Of a stretch of DNA of 64,000 nucleotides, positions 51,494 to 60,811 are shown piece after piece; the stretch's first letter is position 1, and the number at the start of each line of letters is the position of its first letter. The stretch is taken from the NCBI RefSeq assembly GCF_036241575.1, contig NZ_CP108455.1, forward strand, positions 5,273,501 through 5,337,500, given 5' to 3'. The position numbers and the translations under genes were made by a program. The notes beneath the pieces were generated by a model, which searched no databases, was not told the origin of the DNA, and saw only the letters and a list, made by a program, of their open reading frames with translations. The DNA comes from Streptomyces sp. NBC_01267. Its GTDB lineage: Bacteria; Actinomycetota; Actinomycetes; Streptomycetales; Streptomycetaceae.

Positions 51494-51513
51494 GGTCACC
51501 CGACGGCCTCCGA

Positions 51514-51531
51514 GGCAGGGGGCGCCCTGCC
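51514..51531. terminator. Hairpin between ATPase and SMR genes
   Basis: GGCAGGG (51514-51520) pairs with CCCTGCC (51525-51531) across GGCG, in the 39-base gap between convergent genes. Confidence 0.6.
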
Positions 51532-51532
51532 G

Positions 51533-51856
51533 TCAGTGCGACGACCCCGAGATCTGCAGGCCGATCACACCCACGATCACCAGGGAGATCGAGACGAGCT
51601 TGAGGGTGGAGACGACGTCCCCGAGGAAGACCATCCCGTAGATGGCGGTGCCCGCCGCGCCGATGCCGGTCCAGACGGCGTAGGCGGGCCCGACGTCCAA
51701 CTTCCGCAGGGAGAGCGTCAGCAGGCCGAAGCTGCCGAGGGCGAACGCGGCGAAGGCGATCGTGGGCCAGAGCCTGGTGAAACCGTGCGAGAGCTTGAGA
51801 CACACGGCGAAGCCGGTCTCCAGGACACCCGCGACCACGACCAGCAGCCACGCCAT
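51533..51856 (-). CDS. SMR-family small multidrug/cation exporter
   Basis: 107-aa four-helix exporter. Membrane Glu14 (VVAGVLETGF) is the proton/substrate site of the family; PAYAVWTGIGAAGTAIYG is the conserved helix 3 signature. It is close to SugE/Gdx-like proteins, which export guanidinium, but no guanidine riboswitch is seen. GGAGG lies 6 bases before ATG 51856. Confidence 0.9.
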   Translation of the reverse strand: MAWLLVVVAGVLETGFAVCLKLSHGFTRLWPTIAFAAFALGSFGLLTLSLRKLDVGPAYAVWTGIGAAGTAIYGMVFLGDVVSTLKLVSISLVIVGVIGLQISGSSH

Positions 51857-51879
51857 TCAGTGCCTCCACATCGGTGACT

Positions 51880-51906
51880 GCTCCGTCATCACTCGGAGCG
51901 ATTATG
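51880..51906 (-). promoter_or_regulatory. SMR gene -10 element and leader hairpin
   Basis: On the minus strand CATAAT (complement of 51901-51906) is a good -10 without a clear -35. The short leader contains GCTCCG-N8-CGGAGC (51880-51899), a hairpin or operator covering the expected start point. Confidence 0.45.
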
Positions 51907-51914
51907 CATGGAGT

Positions 51915-51937
51915 CCCGTCGGCCGGGGGCCGACGGG
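51915..51937 (-). terminator. Terminator-like hairpin after rsgA
   Basis: Ten perfect pairs (51915-51924 with 51928-51937) around GGG, 5 bases after the rsgA stop. No T-run. Confidence 0.7.
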
Positions 51938-51942
51938 GACGG

Positions 51943-52953
51943 TCAGTCGCCCTCGCGCCGCTCCCGCGTCGCCAGCAGCCTGCGCAGCGAGTCCAGCCGG
52001 GCCGGATCGGCGTGCCCGTCGGCCACCCAGGCGTCCAGCGCGCACTCCGGCTCGTCGTGGCTGCAGCCGCGCGGGCACTCCTCGGTGCCCGGTACGAGAT
52101 CCGGGAAGGCCAGGATCACGCGCGACGGATCCACATGGTGCAGCCCGAACGACCGCACGCCCGGGGTGTCGACCACCCAGCCGCGTTCGTCGGGAAGGGG
52201 CAGCGCCAGGGCCGAGGTCGTGGTGTGCCTGCCCCGGCCGGTGACCGCGTTGACATGGCCGGTGCTGCGCCGCCTGTCCTCCGGTACCAGCGCGTTGACC
52301 AGGGTCGTCTTGCCGACGCCCGAGTGGCCGACGAACGCGGTGACCTTGTCGTTCAGGAAGTCCCTGACCCGGTCCGCCGCCTCACCCTTCGCCAGCTCCT
52401 CGCGGCTGGTGACGACGTACGGGATGTCGAGCGCTCCGTACGAGGCGAGCAGTTCGTCCGGCGAGGCCAGGTCGGACTTGGTGAGGACGAGCAGCGGGGA
52501 CAGCCCGCCGTCGTACGCGGCCACCAGACAGCGGTCGATCATGCGCGGGCGCGGTTCGGGGTCGGCCAGGGCGGTGACGATCGCCAGCTGGTCGGCGTTG
52601 GCGACGACCACCCGCTCGAACGGGTCGTCGTCGTCGGCCGTACGGCGCAGCACCGATGTCCGCGGCTGGATGCGCACGATGCGGGCCAGGGTGTCCTTGG
52701 CGCCGGAGAGATCCCCGACGATCATGACCTGGTCGCCCACCACGGCGGCCTTGCGGCCCAGCTCGCGCGCCTTCATCGCGGTGACGGCGCGGCCCTCGAC
52801 GAGACAGGTGAGCCGACCCCGGTCGACCGTGAGGACCATGCCCTCGGCGGCTTCCTCGTGCTTGGGGCGGATGTTCGTACGGGGGCGGTTGCCCTTGGGG
52901 TTGGGGCGGACGCGGATGTCGTCCTCGTCGGGGTTCTTGCCATATCGGCGCAT
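51943..52953 (-). CDS. rsgA: Ribosome small-subunit GTPase RsgA
   Basis: 336-aa circularly permuted GTPase that aids maturation of the 30S subunit. Motif order is permuted: TKSD (G4) comes before GHSGVGKTTL (G1) and DTPG (G3). An OB-fold precedes the GTPase; a zinc site CPRGCSHDEPEC is near the C-terminus. ATG 52953 begins 4 bases after the aroA stop, so the genes form one unit. Confidence 0.96.
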   Translation of the reverse strand: MRRYGKNPDEDDIRVRPNPKGNRPRTNIRPKHEEAAEGMVLTVDRGRLTCLVEGRAVTAMKARELGRKAAVVGDQVMIVGDLSGAKDTLARIVRIQPRTSVLRRTADDDDPFERVVVANADQLAIVTALADPEPRPRMIDRCLVAAYDGGLSPLLVLTKSDLASPDELLASYGALDIPYVVTSREELAKGEAADRVRDFLNDKVTAFVGHSGVGKTTLVNALVPEDRRRSTGHVNAVTGRGRHTTTSALALPLPDERGWVVDTPGVRSFGLHHVDPSRVILAFPDLVPGTEECPRGCSHDEPECALDAWVADGHADPARLDSLRRLLATRERREGD

Positions 52954-52957
52954 CGCG

Positions 52958-54298
52958 TCAGGCCTTGAGCATTTCGGTCCACATCTCAGTGAAGTCGGGA
53001 AGTGTTTTGGCGGTCGTGGCCACATTCTCGATCTGTACGCCGTCGACGGCGAGGCCGATGATCGATCCTGCCGTGGCCATGCGGTGGTCGTCGTACGTGT
53101 GGAAGACCCCGCCGTGCAGCGGTCGCGGGCGGATCCGCAGGCCGTCGGCGGTCTCGCTGACATCGCCGCCGAGGGCGTTGATCTCCTCGGTGAGCGCGGC
53201 CAGCCGGTCGGTCTCGTGCAGTCGCAGGTGTGCCACACCGCGCAGCGTGGAGGGCGAGTCCGCGAGGGCGGCAACGGCCGCGATGCCCGGGGTAAGTTCG
53301 CCGACCTCGCTCAGGTCCACGTCGATGCCGTGGATACGGCCGGAGCCGGTGAACACCAGCCCCTGCTCGGTCAGGGTGCAGCCGCCGCCCATCTCGGTGA
53401 AGATCTCGCGCAGCGCGTCGCCCGGCTGGGTGGTGTGCTCCGGCCAGTCGGGGACGACCACCCGGCCGCCGGTCACCAGCGCGGCAGCCAGGAAGGGCTG
53501 GGCGTTGGAGAGGTCGGGCTCGATGGTCAGGTCACGGCCGAGCAGGGCGCTGGGGGAGACCCGCCAGACGTTCGGCTCCCCGCCGGTCTCCGGCTCGTCC
53601 ACCTGCGCGCCGACCCGGCGCAGCATGTCCACGGTCATCCGGATGTGCGGCAGGGACGGCAGGGTGGCGCCGGTGTGCCGTACCTCGATGCCCTGGTTGA
53701 AACGCGGCGCCGAGAGCAGCAGTGCCGAGATGAACTGGGACGAGGAGGACGCGTCGATCTCGACCGCACCCCCGTCGAGGGCCCCGACGCCGTGCACCGT
53801 GAGCGGCAGCGCGCCGCGCCCCTCGTCGTCGATACGGGTACCGAGCGCGCGCAGCGCGTCGATGACGCCGTGCAGCGGACGCTCGTGCGAACGGGGATCG
53901 CCGTCGAACCGGACCGGACCGTCGGCGAGCGCGGCGACCGGCGGCAGGAAGCGCATGACCGTACCGGCGTTGCCGACGTCGAGAGTGGCCGGGCCGTGCA
54001 GTCCGGCCGGGATCACCCGCCAGGCCTCGCCGGTGCCGTCGGGGGTGCCCGCGGCGGAGGAGCTGGAGGAGACGGTCTCCTCGATACGGACGCCGAGCGC
54101 CCGCAGCGCGTCGGCCATCAGCAGGGTGTCCCGGGAACGCAGCGGGCGGCGCAGCCAGCCGGGCTCCGCGGCGAGGGCGGCCAGGACGAGACCGCGATTG
54201 GTGACCGACTTCGATCCGGGCACGGTGACCGTCGCGTCGACAGGTCCCGACGCGTGCGGGGCGGGCCAGTGGGCGGTGTGCACGGAGCTCTCGGTCAT
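52958..54298 (-). CDS. aroA: EPSP synthase (3-phosphoshikimate 1-carboxyvinyltransferase)
   Basis: 446-aa enzyme of the shikimate pathway. Substrate motifs: [22 protein letters not shown] and [16 protein letters not shown] near the end. A Ser-rich insert ([12 protein letters not shown]) lies near residue 80. ATG 54298. Upstream of rsgA in one unit, an association seen in other Streptomyces. Confidence 0.96.
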   Translation of the reverse strand: MTESSVHTAHWPAPHASGPVDATVTVPGSKSVTNRGLVLAALAAEPGWLRRPLRSRDTLLMADALRALGVRIEETVSSSSSAAGTPDGTGEAWRVIPAGLHGPATLDVGNAGTVMRFLPPVAALADGPVRFDGDPRSHERPLHGVIDALRALGTRIDDEGRGALPLTVHGVGALDGGAVEIDASSSSQFISALLLSAPRFNQGIEVRHTGATLPSLPHIRMTVDMLRRVGAQVDEPETGGEPNVWRVSPSALLGRDLTIEPDLSNAQPFLAAALVTGGRVVVPDWPEHTTQPGDALREIFTEMGGGCTLTEQGLVFTGSGRIHGIDVDLSEVGELTPGIAAVAALADSPSTLRGVAHLRLHETDRLAALTEEINALGGDVSETADGLRIRPRPLHGGVFHTYDDHRMATAGSIIGLAVDGVQIENVATTAKTLPDFTEMWTEMLKA

Positions 54299-54354
54299 GA
54301 CGCTCACTTTACGACCTGGTGCGCGGGGGACCGCCCGGACCAGGACCGGCGAAG

Positions 54355-55041
54355 CTACCGGCCGAGCAGCCAGCGCCCGCCGCCGGTGAGCGAGCAGAGC
54401 GAGACGACATGGAAGAACAGCAGCCACACGGTGGGCGGGACATGGGTCAGCCGGCCGAGCTGGTCGGCGTCCGAATCCCCCGCGTGGCCGCGTGGCCGCT
54501 TGCGCTGGAGCTCGAAGGCCGGGCGCACGCCGCCGATCAGCAGGAACCAGACCGCGGTGTACGCGAAGGCCGCCTGGACCTCCGCACTGGTCAGCCAGGA
54601 GATCAGGACGAACGCGGCGCCCGTGACGACCACGGTGAGCACCCCGTACGCGTTGCGGATCATCACCAGCATGGCCAGGAGCAGGACACACGCCACCCAC
54701 AGGAACAGCGTGATGTGCCCGGCCGAGAGCAGCCAGGCGCCCCCGAGGCCCAGCAGCGGCGGCGCGGTGTAGCCCGCGGCGGCGGTGAGGACCATCCCCG
54801 GGCCGGAGGGCTTGCCGCGGCTGACGGTCAGGCCGCTGGTGTCCGAGTGCAGCTGGATGCCGTCGAGGCGGCGCCCGGTGAGCAGGGCGATCAGCCCGTG
54901 GCCGCCCTCGTGGGCGATGGTGACCGCGTTGCGGGTGAGCCGCCATATGCGGTGCGGGACGACCGCGAGCAGCGCGACTGCGCCGGTGACGATCACCAGC
55001 CACTGGTCGGGGTCTGCCTGGGTGCCGAAGATGCGGTCCAT
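54355..55041 (-). CDS. M50-family membrane metallopeptidase
   Basis: 228-aa membrane protein with about six helices. The zinc motif HEGGH lies in [10 protein letters not shown] after the first helix, and a second-half motif of the M50 type is not obvious, as usual for the short actinobacterial relatives. Divergent from the SRAP gene by 49 bases. Substrate unknown. Confidence 0.85.
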   Translation of the reverse strand: MDRIFGTQADPDQWLVIVTGAVALLAVVPHRIWRLTRNAVTIAHEGGHGLIALLTGRRLDGIQLHSDTSGLTVSRGKPSGPGMVLTAAAGYTAPPLLGLGGAWLLSAGHITLFLWVACVLLLAMLVMIRNAYGVLTVVVTGAAFVLISWLTSAEVQAAFAYTAVWFLLIGGVRPAFELQRKRPRGHAGDSDADQLGRLTHVPPTVWLLFFHVVSLCSLTGGGRWLLGR

Positions 55042-55090
55042 GGGGGCGAGGGCTCCTCGGGGAGATGACGGTCATGGCAGTCTGGCGGGC

Positions 55091-55924
55091 ATGTGCGGAC
55101 GGTTTGCAGCGAGTCGTGGCCCCGAGGATCTCGCAGGGCTCTTCGGCGCGGAGAAGTGGGACCCCGTGGAGACGGTGACCGAGCCGGTGGTCCCGGACTG
55201 GAACGTGGCACCGACCAAGACGGTCCAGGTCGTTCTGGAGCGCCCACTGAAAGACGCCGGGACCAGGCGTCCGGTTCGCCAGCTGCGCAATCTCACCTGG
55301 GGGCTCGTGCCGTCGTGGGCGAAGTCACCCGAGGGCGCCGCCCGGATGATCAACGCGCGCGCGGAGACGGTCCACGAGAAGCCGTCGTTCCGCCGGGCCT
55401 TCGCCGCACGGCGCTGCATCGTCCCCGCCGACGGCTATTACGAGTGGGTGACCGCGGCCGGCGAGCGGCAGCTGGAGGTCGAGGGCAGGAAGAAGCGGCC
55501 CCGCAAGCAGCCCTACTTCGTGACGCCCGCCGACGGTTCGGTCATGGCGTTCGCCGGACTGTACGAGTTCTGGCGGGACCCGTCACTGCCCGGCGACCAC
55601 CCCAAGGCGTGGTGGGCGACCTGCACCATCGTCACGACCGAGGCCGAGACCACCCCGCTCGCGGGCCACGAGCACGGAGCGGCCGGGCCGGGGTCGCTGG
55701 CCGAGATCCATCCCCGGATGCCGCTGATGCTCACCGCGGACCGCTGGGACGACTGGCTGGATCCCGCGCGTACGGAGCCGGGCGAGCTGACCGGCCTGCT
55801 GACGCCGCCGCCCGCCGGGCTGGTCCGGGCGTACCCGGTGTCGACCGCGGTCAGCAATGTTCGTAACAACGGGCCGGAGCTGCTGACCGCCCTTGAGGCC
55901 CCCGAGGAGGGCACACTCTTCTGA
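55091..55924 (+). CDS. SRAP-family protein (YedK/HMCES-like)
   Basis: 277-aa SRAP protein that covalently shields abasic sites in single-stranded DNA. The catalytic Cys2 directly follows Met1 (MCGRF), as needed. [22 protein letters not shown] and the late His in [11 protein letters not shown] complete the active site. ATG 55091. A charged loop ([10 protein letters not shown]) is inserted near residue 140. Confidence 0.94.
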   Translation: MCGRFAASRGPEDLAGLFGAEKWDPVETVTEPVVPDWNVAPTKTVQVVLERPLKDAGTRRPVRQLRNLTWGLVPSWAKSPEGAARMINARAETVHEKPSFRRAFAARRCIVPADGYYEWVTAAGERQLEVEGRKKRPRKQPYFVTPADGSVMAFAGLYEFWRDPSLPGDHPKAWWATCTIVTTEAETTPLAGHEHGAAGPGSLAEIHPRMPLMLTADRWDDWLDPARTEPGELTGLLTPPPAGLVRAYPVSTAVSNVRNNGPELLTALEAPEEGTLF

Positions 55925-55925
55925 T

Positions 55926-56591
55926 GTGACTCAGAGCATGATCGTGGAGAGTGTCGACACCCCGGCGGGCGAGGCCCGCATCACCTGGCATCCCGCCGCC
56001 CGCCCGCACCTCGTCATCGCGCTGGGCCACGGCGCGGGCGGTGGCATCGACGCCCGTGACCTGCAGGCCCTGGCCGTCGCGCTGCCGCAGATCGGGGTGG
56101 GCGTCGCGCTGGTCGAGCAGCCCTGGCGGGTCGCGGGGAAGAAGGTCGCCCCCGCGCCGAAGACCCTGGACGCCGGGTGGCGCGCGGTCTGGCCGGCGCT
56201 GCGCAAGCCCGGCCTGCCCGTCGTCGCGGGCGGGCGCAGTGCCGGGGCGCGGGTGGCCTGCCGGACGGCGGGGGAGCTGGGCGCCCGGGGCGTACTCGCG
56301 CTGAGCTTTCCGCTCCACCCCCCGGGCAAACCGGAGAAGTCCCGGAAGAAGGAACTGATCGGGGCCGGGGTCAGCACTCTCGTCGTCCAGGGCGGCAAGG
56401 ACCCCTTCGGGAAGCCCGCCGAGTTCCCCGCGCCGGGTGAGTTCCCCCGGGGGAATCTCGAACTGGTGGAGGTCCCGGACGCCGACCACGGCTTCGCCGT
56501 CGCCAAACGCGCGGAAACCGGTCAGGAACAGGCACTGAAGGTCATCACCGACTCCGTGGCCGGGTGGGCGGTACGCCTCGGGGAATGCTGA
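55926..56591 (+). CDS. Alpha/beta hydrolase-family protein
   Basis: 221-aa protein of the KANL3/Tex30-like alpha/beta hydrolase group. Nucleophile elbow GGRSAGAR, acid in VQGGKDPFG and His in DADHGFAV. Oxyanion-type GHGAGGG near the start. GTG 55926 is used, with GAGGAGG upstream; ATG 55938 is possible. Its last bases overlap the SigR promoter of sigR. Confidence 0.85.
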   Translation: MTQSMIVESVDTPAGEARITWHPAARPHLVIALGHGAGGGIDARDLQALAVALPQIGVGVALVEQPWRVAGKKVAPAPKTLDAGWRAVWPALRKPGLPVVAGGRSAGARVACRTAGELGARGVLALSFPLHPPGKPEKSRKKELIGAGVSTLVVQGGKDPFGKPAEFPAPGEFPRGNLELVEVPDADHGFAVAKRAETGQEQALKVITDSVAGWAVRLGEC

Positions 56592-56607
56592 GCCGCAGGC
56601 CACTGTT
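56582..56607 (+). promoter_or_regulatory. SigR-dependent promoter of sigR-rsrA
   Basis: GGAAT (56582-56586), 18 bases, GTT (56605-56607): exact SigR consensus. It overlaps the stop of the hydrolase gene. Transcripts from here include the upstream start at 56659 and give positive feedback. A second, possibly constitutive, promoter may use TATCCT near 56771. Confidence 0.9.
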
Positions 56608-56658
56608 GTGCGGGACGTCGGTACACAGAAACTTGTACGTGGAGAGGGAGTCCGTCGC

Positions 56659-57480
56659 ATGGGTTCGACCATCTGCCCGCGCCGCCCGCAAACGTCTGAC
56701 CTGGAGTGGACGGTGCTTTCAGCGGCCAGGACCCCGTCTTCCCGGGCGGCGGACGGACCGGATCGTCGTCTATCCTCCGATTCGAGTGGGTCCGCATTCG
56801 GATCCGCCACGGCGTTGGAGGAGGTGGGTCCGGTCACTGGGACCGACACAGGGACCGAAGACGGCCACGCGGAAGAGACGGCTGCCGAGCGCAACGCGCG
56901 CTTCGAGCGGGACGCCCTCGGCTACCTCGACCAGATGTACTCGGCCGCGCTGCGCATGACGCGCAATCCGGCCGATGCCGAGGACCTGGTGCAGGAGACG
57001 TACGCGAAGGCGTACGGCTCGTTCCACCAGTTCCGTGAGGGGACCAACCTCAAGGCGTGGATGTACCGCATCCTCACGAACACGTTCATCAACTCGTACC
57101 GCAAGAAGCAGCGCGAACCCCAGCGCAGTGCCGCCGAGGAGATCGAGGACTGGCAGCTCGCGCGCGCCGAGTCGCACATGTCCACCGGTCTGCGTTCCGC
57201 CGAGTCGCAGGCGCTGGACCACCTGCCCGACTCGGACGTGAAGTCCGCGCTCCAGGCGATCCCCGAAGAGTTCCGTATCGCCGTGTATCTCGCAGACGTA
57301 GAGGGCTTTGCGTACAAGGAGATCGCGGACATCATGGGAACACCCATCGGGACGGTCATGTCCCGGCTGCACCGGGGCCGCCGACAGCTGCGCGGCATGC
57401 TGGAGGACTACGCACGCGACCGCGGGCTGGTCCCCGCGGGTGCCGGAGAGTCGAACGAAGCGAAAGGTTCGGGCTCATGA
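56659..57480 (+). CDS. sigR: ECF sigma factor SigR (long form; short form from 56824)
   Basis: Redox-controlled sigma factor for thiol-stress genes. Region 2 reads [18 protein letters not shown] ... [13 protein letters not shown]; region 4 reads [16 protein letters not shown] and [19 protein letters not shown] 56824 gives the normal 218-aa form, although GGAGGAG directly abuts it. ATG 56659 adds exactly 55 residues, the length of the unstable long isoform described in S. coelicolor. The first 55 residues are otherwise unconserved. rsrA overlaps the stop. Confidence 0.96.
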   Translation: MGSTICPRRPQTSDLEWTVLSAARTPSSRAADGPDRRLSSDSSGSAFGSATALEEVGPVTGTDTGTEDGHAEETAAERNARFERDALGYLDQMYSAALRMTRNPADAEDLVQETYAKAYGSFHQFREGTNLKAWMYRILTNTFINSYRKKQREPQRSAAEEIEDWQLARAESHMSTGLRSAESQALDHLPDSDVKSALQAIPEEFRIAVYLADVEGFAYKEIADIMGTPIGTVMSRLHRGRRQLRGMLEDYARDRGLVPAGAGESNEAKGSGS

Positions 57481-57791
57481 GTTGCGGAGAGCCGCACGAA
57501 ACGGACTGCTCCGAGGTCCTGGACCATCTCTACGAGTTCCTCGACCACGAGATGCCCGACAACGACTGCACCAAGTTCGAGGTGCACTTCGAGGAGTGCT
57601 CTCCGTGCCTGGAGAAGTACGGCCTCGAACAGGCCGTCAAGAAGCTGGTGAAGCGCTGCTGCGGCAGCGACGACGTACCGGCCGACCTGCGGTCGAAGGT
57701 GATGGGACGCATCGATCTGATCCGCTCGGGCGAGGCCGTGCCCGAGCAGGACGTGACGGTCGACGACCGTTCGGCAGCAGCTCAGGACTGA
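57477..57791 (+). CDS. rsrA: Anti-sigma factor RsrA (zinc redox switch)
   Basis: 104-aa ZAS-family anti-sigma factor that holds SigR until disulfide stress oxidises it. The zinc/redox motif is HFEECSPC (His-x3-Cys-x2-Cys), with the partner Cys near residue 11 (DCSEVL). A second CC pair (RCCGSDD) follows. ATG 57477 overlaps the sigR stop (ATGA). Confidence 0.96.
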   Translation: MSCGEPHETDCSEVLDHLYEFLDHEMPDNDCTKFEVHFEECSPCLEKYGLEQAVKKLVKRCCGSDDVPADLRSKVMGRIDLIRSGEAVPEQDVTVDDRSAAAQD

Positions 57792-57837
57792 CCGGCCGTA
57801 CGAACGGCCTTGCCCGGCAGGGCGGTTGAGATTCCAG

Positions 57838-57865
57838 GAGACCGCAGCGGAGACGCTGCGGTCTC
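57838..57865 (+). terminator. sigR-rsrA terminator
   Basis: GAGACCGCAGC (57838-57848) pairs with GCTGCGGTCTC (57855-57865), loop GGAGAC, 46 bases after rsrA. The remaining gap to 58061 shows no gene. Confidence 0.85.
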
Positions 57866-58061
57866 GCTGTTCCACCGCACTTCCACGGCCCCGGTCCGGC
57901 GGCACGGCCACCCCCGGGTTTGCCCGCCGGATTGTCACCCGAAGGTGCCCCTGATCCCCTGATGCGGCCCCCGGGCCGCCCCCGCGCGCCTATCCTCCCC
58001 AAACCTGTACGGACTCCGACGCCGTACGGATCCGTACGGATCCAGGAGAGGGAGGGCCGCC

Positions 58062-59411
58062 ATGCGGGCACTGCCGCCGTCGGCGCGCGCCTGTGTCCTG
58101 TGCGCGGTGCTGGGTGCGCTCGGCTGCGCGCTGCCCGCCGTCACCGACCCGGCGACGCCCTGGCGCGCCGTCGCCCTGCTCGCCGCGGTGTACGCCGGAT
58201 GCGAGCTGCTGGGGCGCCGGTCACCCGGTGGCGGCTCGTTCTTCCCCGTCCTCATCGCCGCCGCCCTGCTGCTGCCGCCCGCCGCCGCCGCGCTCGTCGC
58301 CGTACCGGGGGCGCTGCTCGGCCGGGTCGAGGACCCCCCGTACACCGTCCGCCGTATCTGGCACGCCGCGCAGCTCGCCCTCGCCGTGCGGGCCGCGGCG
58401 GAGGTTCCCGCGCTGCTCGGCGGGCTGGACCGCAGGCCCGAATTCCCGGGCGTCCTGCTGCCCGCCGTCGTCGCGGCGCTGGTCCTCTGCCTGGTGCTGA
58501 CCGTCCTGGACGCCCTCGTGCGGGTGACCGCCGAGCGGCTGCCCGTGCGGACGGCGGGCGGTGTGCGGGGGCTGCCGCGCTCGCCTGCCCCGTACGCCGT
58601 GCACGGGCTCGCCGGGGTGATGATGGCGGTGCTGTGGCGCAGCCCCTTCGGGCCGCCCGCCGCCCTGTTCGTGCTGCTGCCCATGTACATCTCCAGCTGG
58701 GTCTTCGCGCAGTACCACCGCGAGCGCGCCGCCCACCAGGCCACCATCCGGGCGCTGGTGCAGGCCGTCGACATCAAGGACCGGTACACCCGCGGGCACA
58801 GCGAACGCGTCGGCCAGGCATCGGCGATGATCGCCGGTGAGCTGGGCATGGACGGCGACCGGCTGGAAGCGCTCCGCTTCGCCGGGATCCTGCACGACGT
58901 GGGGAAGCTCGGGGTGCCCACCAGGCTGCTCAGGAAGGACGGGCCGCTCACGCCCGAGGAGCGCCGGGTCATCGAGCTGCACCCCGAGTACGGGCACGAG
59001 ATGGTCCGCGGCATCGGCTTCCTCGGAGAGGCACGGGCGGCGATCCTGCACCACCACGAACGGCTCGACGGCTCCGGCTATCCGTACGGCCTCTCCGGGG
59101 ACCAGATCCCCGAGTTCGCCCGCGTCGTGGCCATCGCCGACGCCTTCGACGCGATGACGTCGACCCGCTCCTACCGCCGGGCCAGACCCGTCGACGCGGC
59201 GCTGCGGGAACTGCTGCGGTGCGCGGGCACGCAGTTCGACCCGGAGTTCGTCCGGGCGTTCGTCAGGGCGCTGACGCGGCACGGCTGGCACCCGGCCGTC
59301 ACCGCCGACGGCCCCGACGCCCACCGGCACGGACCGCTGCCGCCCGCCCGCGCCGGGACGGACGGGACCGCGACGGCGGCCACGGCCACCGACCGGGACA
59401 GCCCCGCATGA
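58062..59411 (+). CDS. Membrane HD-GYP-type phosphohydrolase
   Basis: 449-aa protein. N-terminal half: about six hydrophobic helices (for example VLIAALLL-like and VVAALVLCLVLTVLDAL). C-terminal half: an HD-GYP-type domain with HSERVGQASAM, ILHDVGKLGVP, HHHERLDGSGYPYGL and RVVAIADAFDAMTS. Such domains degrade cyclic di-GMP or related nucleotides. The last 50 residues are Ala/Thr/His-rich and disordered. ATG 58062 follows GGGAGGG. Coupled to the next gene. Confidence 0.9.
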   Translation: MRALPPSARACVLCAVLGALGCALPAVTDPATPWRAVALLAAVYAGCELLGRRSPGGGSFFPVLIAAALLLPPAAAALVAVPGALLGRVEDPPYTVRRIWHAAQLALAVRAAAEVPALLGGLDRRPEFPGVLLPAVVAALVLCLVLTVLDALVRVTAERLPVRTAGGVRGLPRSPAPYAVHGLAGVMMAVLWRSPFGPPAALFVLLPMYISSWVFAQYHRERAAHQATIRALVQAVDIKDRYTRGHSERVGQASAMIAGELGMDGDRLEALRFAGILHDVGKLGVPTRLLRKDGPLTPEERRVIELHPEYGHEMVRGIGFLGEARAAILHHHERLDGSGYPYGLSGDQIPEFARVVAIADAFDAMTSTRSYRRARPVDAALRELLRCAGTQFDPEFVRAFVRALTRHGWHPAVTADGPDAHRHGPLPPARAGTDGTATAATATDRDSPA

Positions 59412-60658
59412 GCGCCCGAACCCCGGCCGTCGTCGGCCTCGTCCGTGGCGCCGCCCTCCTCGTCACCGGCGTCTGCCTCGGCTGGACCCTCTGGTACGGC
59501 ATCGACGACGCGGACACCGCCCTCGCCTTCGGGACGCTCGTCGCCGCGGGGGAACTCACCCGCCGCACCGGTCCGGGCAGCGAACGCGAACCCGCGCCGC
59601 TCGGGGCGGCGGGGGCCCTGGCCTACGCCCTGCTCGGCCAGAACGGCGGCCACCCCACCGGGCACGGCGTCCCCCAGGTCGTCGCCGTCGCCGTCGCGGG
59701 CGCGCTGGCCGGGGCCGTGCCCCATGTCGCACACGGCCGGGGGCCGGGCGCCGACCACATGGCCCGCCGGGTCCTCACCGTCGCCTTCGCGGCCGTCTGC
59801 TTCCAGCCCCTGTGCGGCTCCGGCCGGATCGAGGCGTGGGCGGTGCGCGGCCCCGCCTACGCCGTCGTGCTGCTGCTCCTGCTCGGCCTCACCGCCCTGT
59901 GCGACGCCGTGCTGGCCGCGGCGATGACGCACGCCCGCACCAGCTATCCGTACGGCCCGCTCCTGCGCGACGAGCTGCGCGCGCTGCTGGGCATCGGCTC
60001 GGCCGTCTGTGCCACCGGGGTCGTGATGGCGCTGGGTGTCGCGGTCGCCGGGCTGTGGGCGCTGCCCGTCTTCTCCGTACCGCTGCTGCTCACCCAGCTC
60101 TCGCTCCGCCGCTACGCACTGGTACGGACCACCTACCGCCAGACCATCACCTCGCTCGCCCGCTCCACCGAGATCGCCGGATACACCCCGCACGGCCACG
60201 CCCGCCGGGTCGCCACTCTCAGCCGGGCCGTCGGCCGCGAACTGGGCCTCTCCGAACCGGCGTTGACCGTGCTGGAGTACGCGGCGCTGATGCACGACAT
60301 CGGGCAGCTGTCCCTCGTCGACCCGGTCCCCGACGGCGCCACCGCACGGCTGGAGCCGGCCGAACAGCGCCGGATCGCCCTGCTCGGCGGGGCGGTGGTC
60401 CGCCAGACCGGGGTGGACGCCGAGGTCGCCGTGATCGTGGAGCGGCAGGCGGATCCGTACCGCGACCAGCCGCTCACTGCCCGCATTGTCCGGGCTGTCA
60501 ATGCGTACGAGGACCTGGCCGGGGAAAATGGAGGAGAAAGAGGTGCGGGCGGTCCGCTCAGCGCACTGGAGCGCCTGCGCCTGGGCACCGGCCACGACTA
60601 CCAGCCGGAAGTCGTGGAATCCCTGGCGCGTGTGCTGTCCCGGGGCGGTGTCCCCTAG
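59408..60658 (+). CDS. Membrane HD-domain protein lacking the GYP motif
   Basis: 416-aa paralogue-like neighbour. N-terminal membrane helices (LVRGAALLVTGVCLGW, VVAVAVAGALAGAV and others), then an HD domain with HARRVATLSRAVG, LMHDIGQLSLV and VRAVNAYEDLAG. The HHERLDGxGYP stretch of the first protein is replaced by IVERQADPYRDQPL, so several metal ligands are lost. ATG 59408 overlaps the preceding stop (ATGA). A regulatory partner role is possible. Confidence 0.88.
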   Translation: MSARTPAVVGLVRGAALLVTGVCLGWTLWYGIDDADTALAFGTLVAAGELTRRTGPGSEREPAPLGAAGALAYALLGQNGGHPTGHGVPQVVAVAVAGALAGAVPHVAHGRGPGADHMARRVLTVAFAAVCFQPLCGSGRIEAWAVRGPAYAVVLLLLLGLTALCDAVLAAAMTHARTSYPYGPLLRDELRALLGIGSAVCATGVVMALGVAVAGLWALPVFSVPLLLTQLSLRRYALVRTTYRQTITSLARSTEIAGYTPHGHARRVATLSRAVGRELGLSEPALTVLEYAALMHDIGQLSLVDPVPDGATARLEPAEQRRIALLGGAVVRQTGVDAEVAVIVERQADPYRDQPLTARIVRAVNAYEDLAGENGGERGAGGPLSALERLRLGTGHDYQPEVVESLARVLSRGGVP

Positions 60659-60811
60659 GGGCGTCCCGCCCGCGGAGGCCGCTCCTGGACCGGGTAACCA
60701 GTGGGTAATGAGCGGTGCTCCGACCGGGCATGGTTGGATGCGAAGAGAGGGCATCCGGGGGAATCGGATCCCGGGAAGCAGAGATTTTTCAGCGACCGGC
60801 AGGCGGGAATC

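Noticed and set aside
51857..51910. Guanidine riboswitch before the SMR gene
   Set aside because: No ACGR tetraloop pair or ykkC-like core can be seen; only a simple hairpin with an 8-base loop.
60740..60800. SigR-type promoter before the TPR gene
   Set aside because: GGAAT is present but no GTT follows at 18 or 19 bases.
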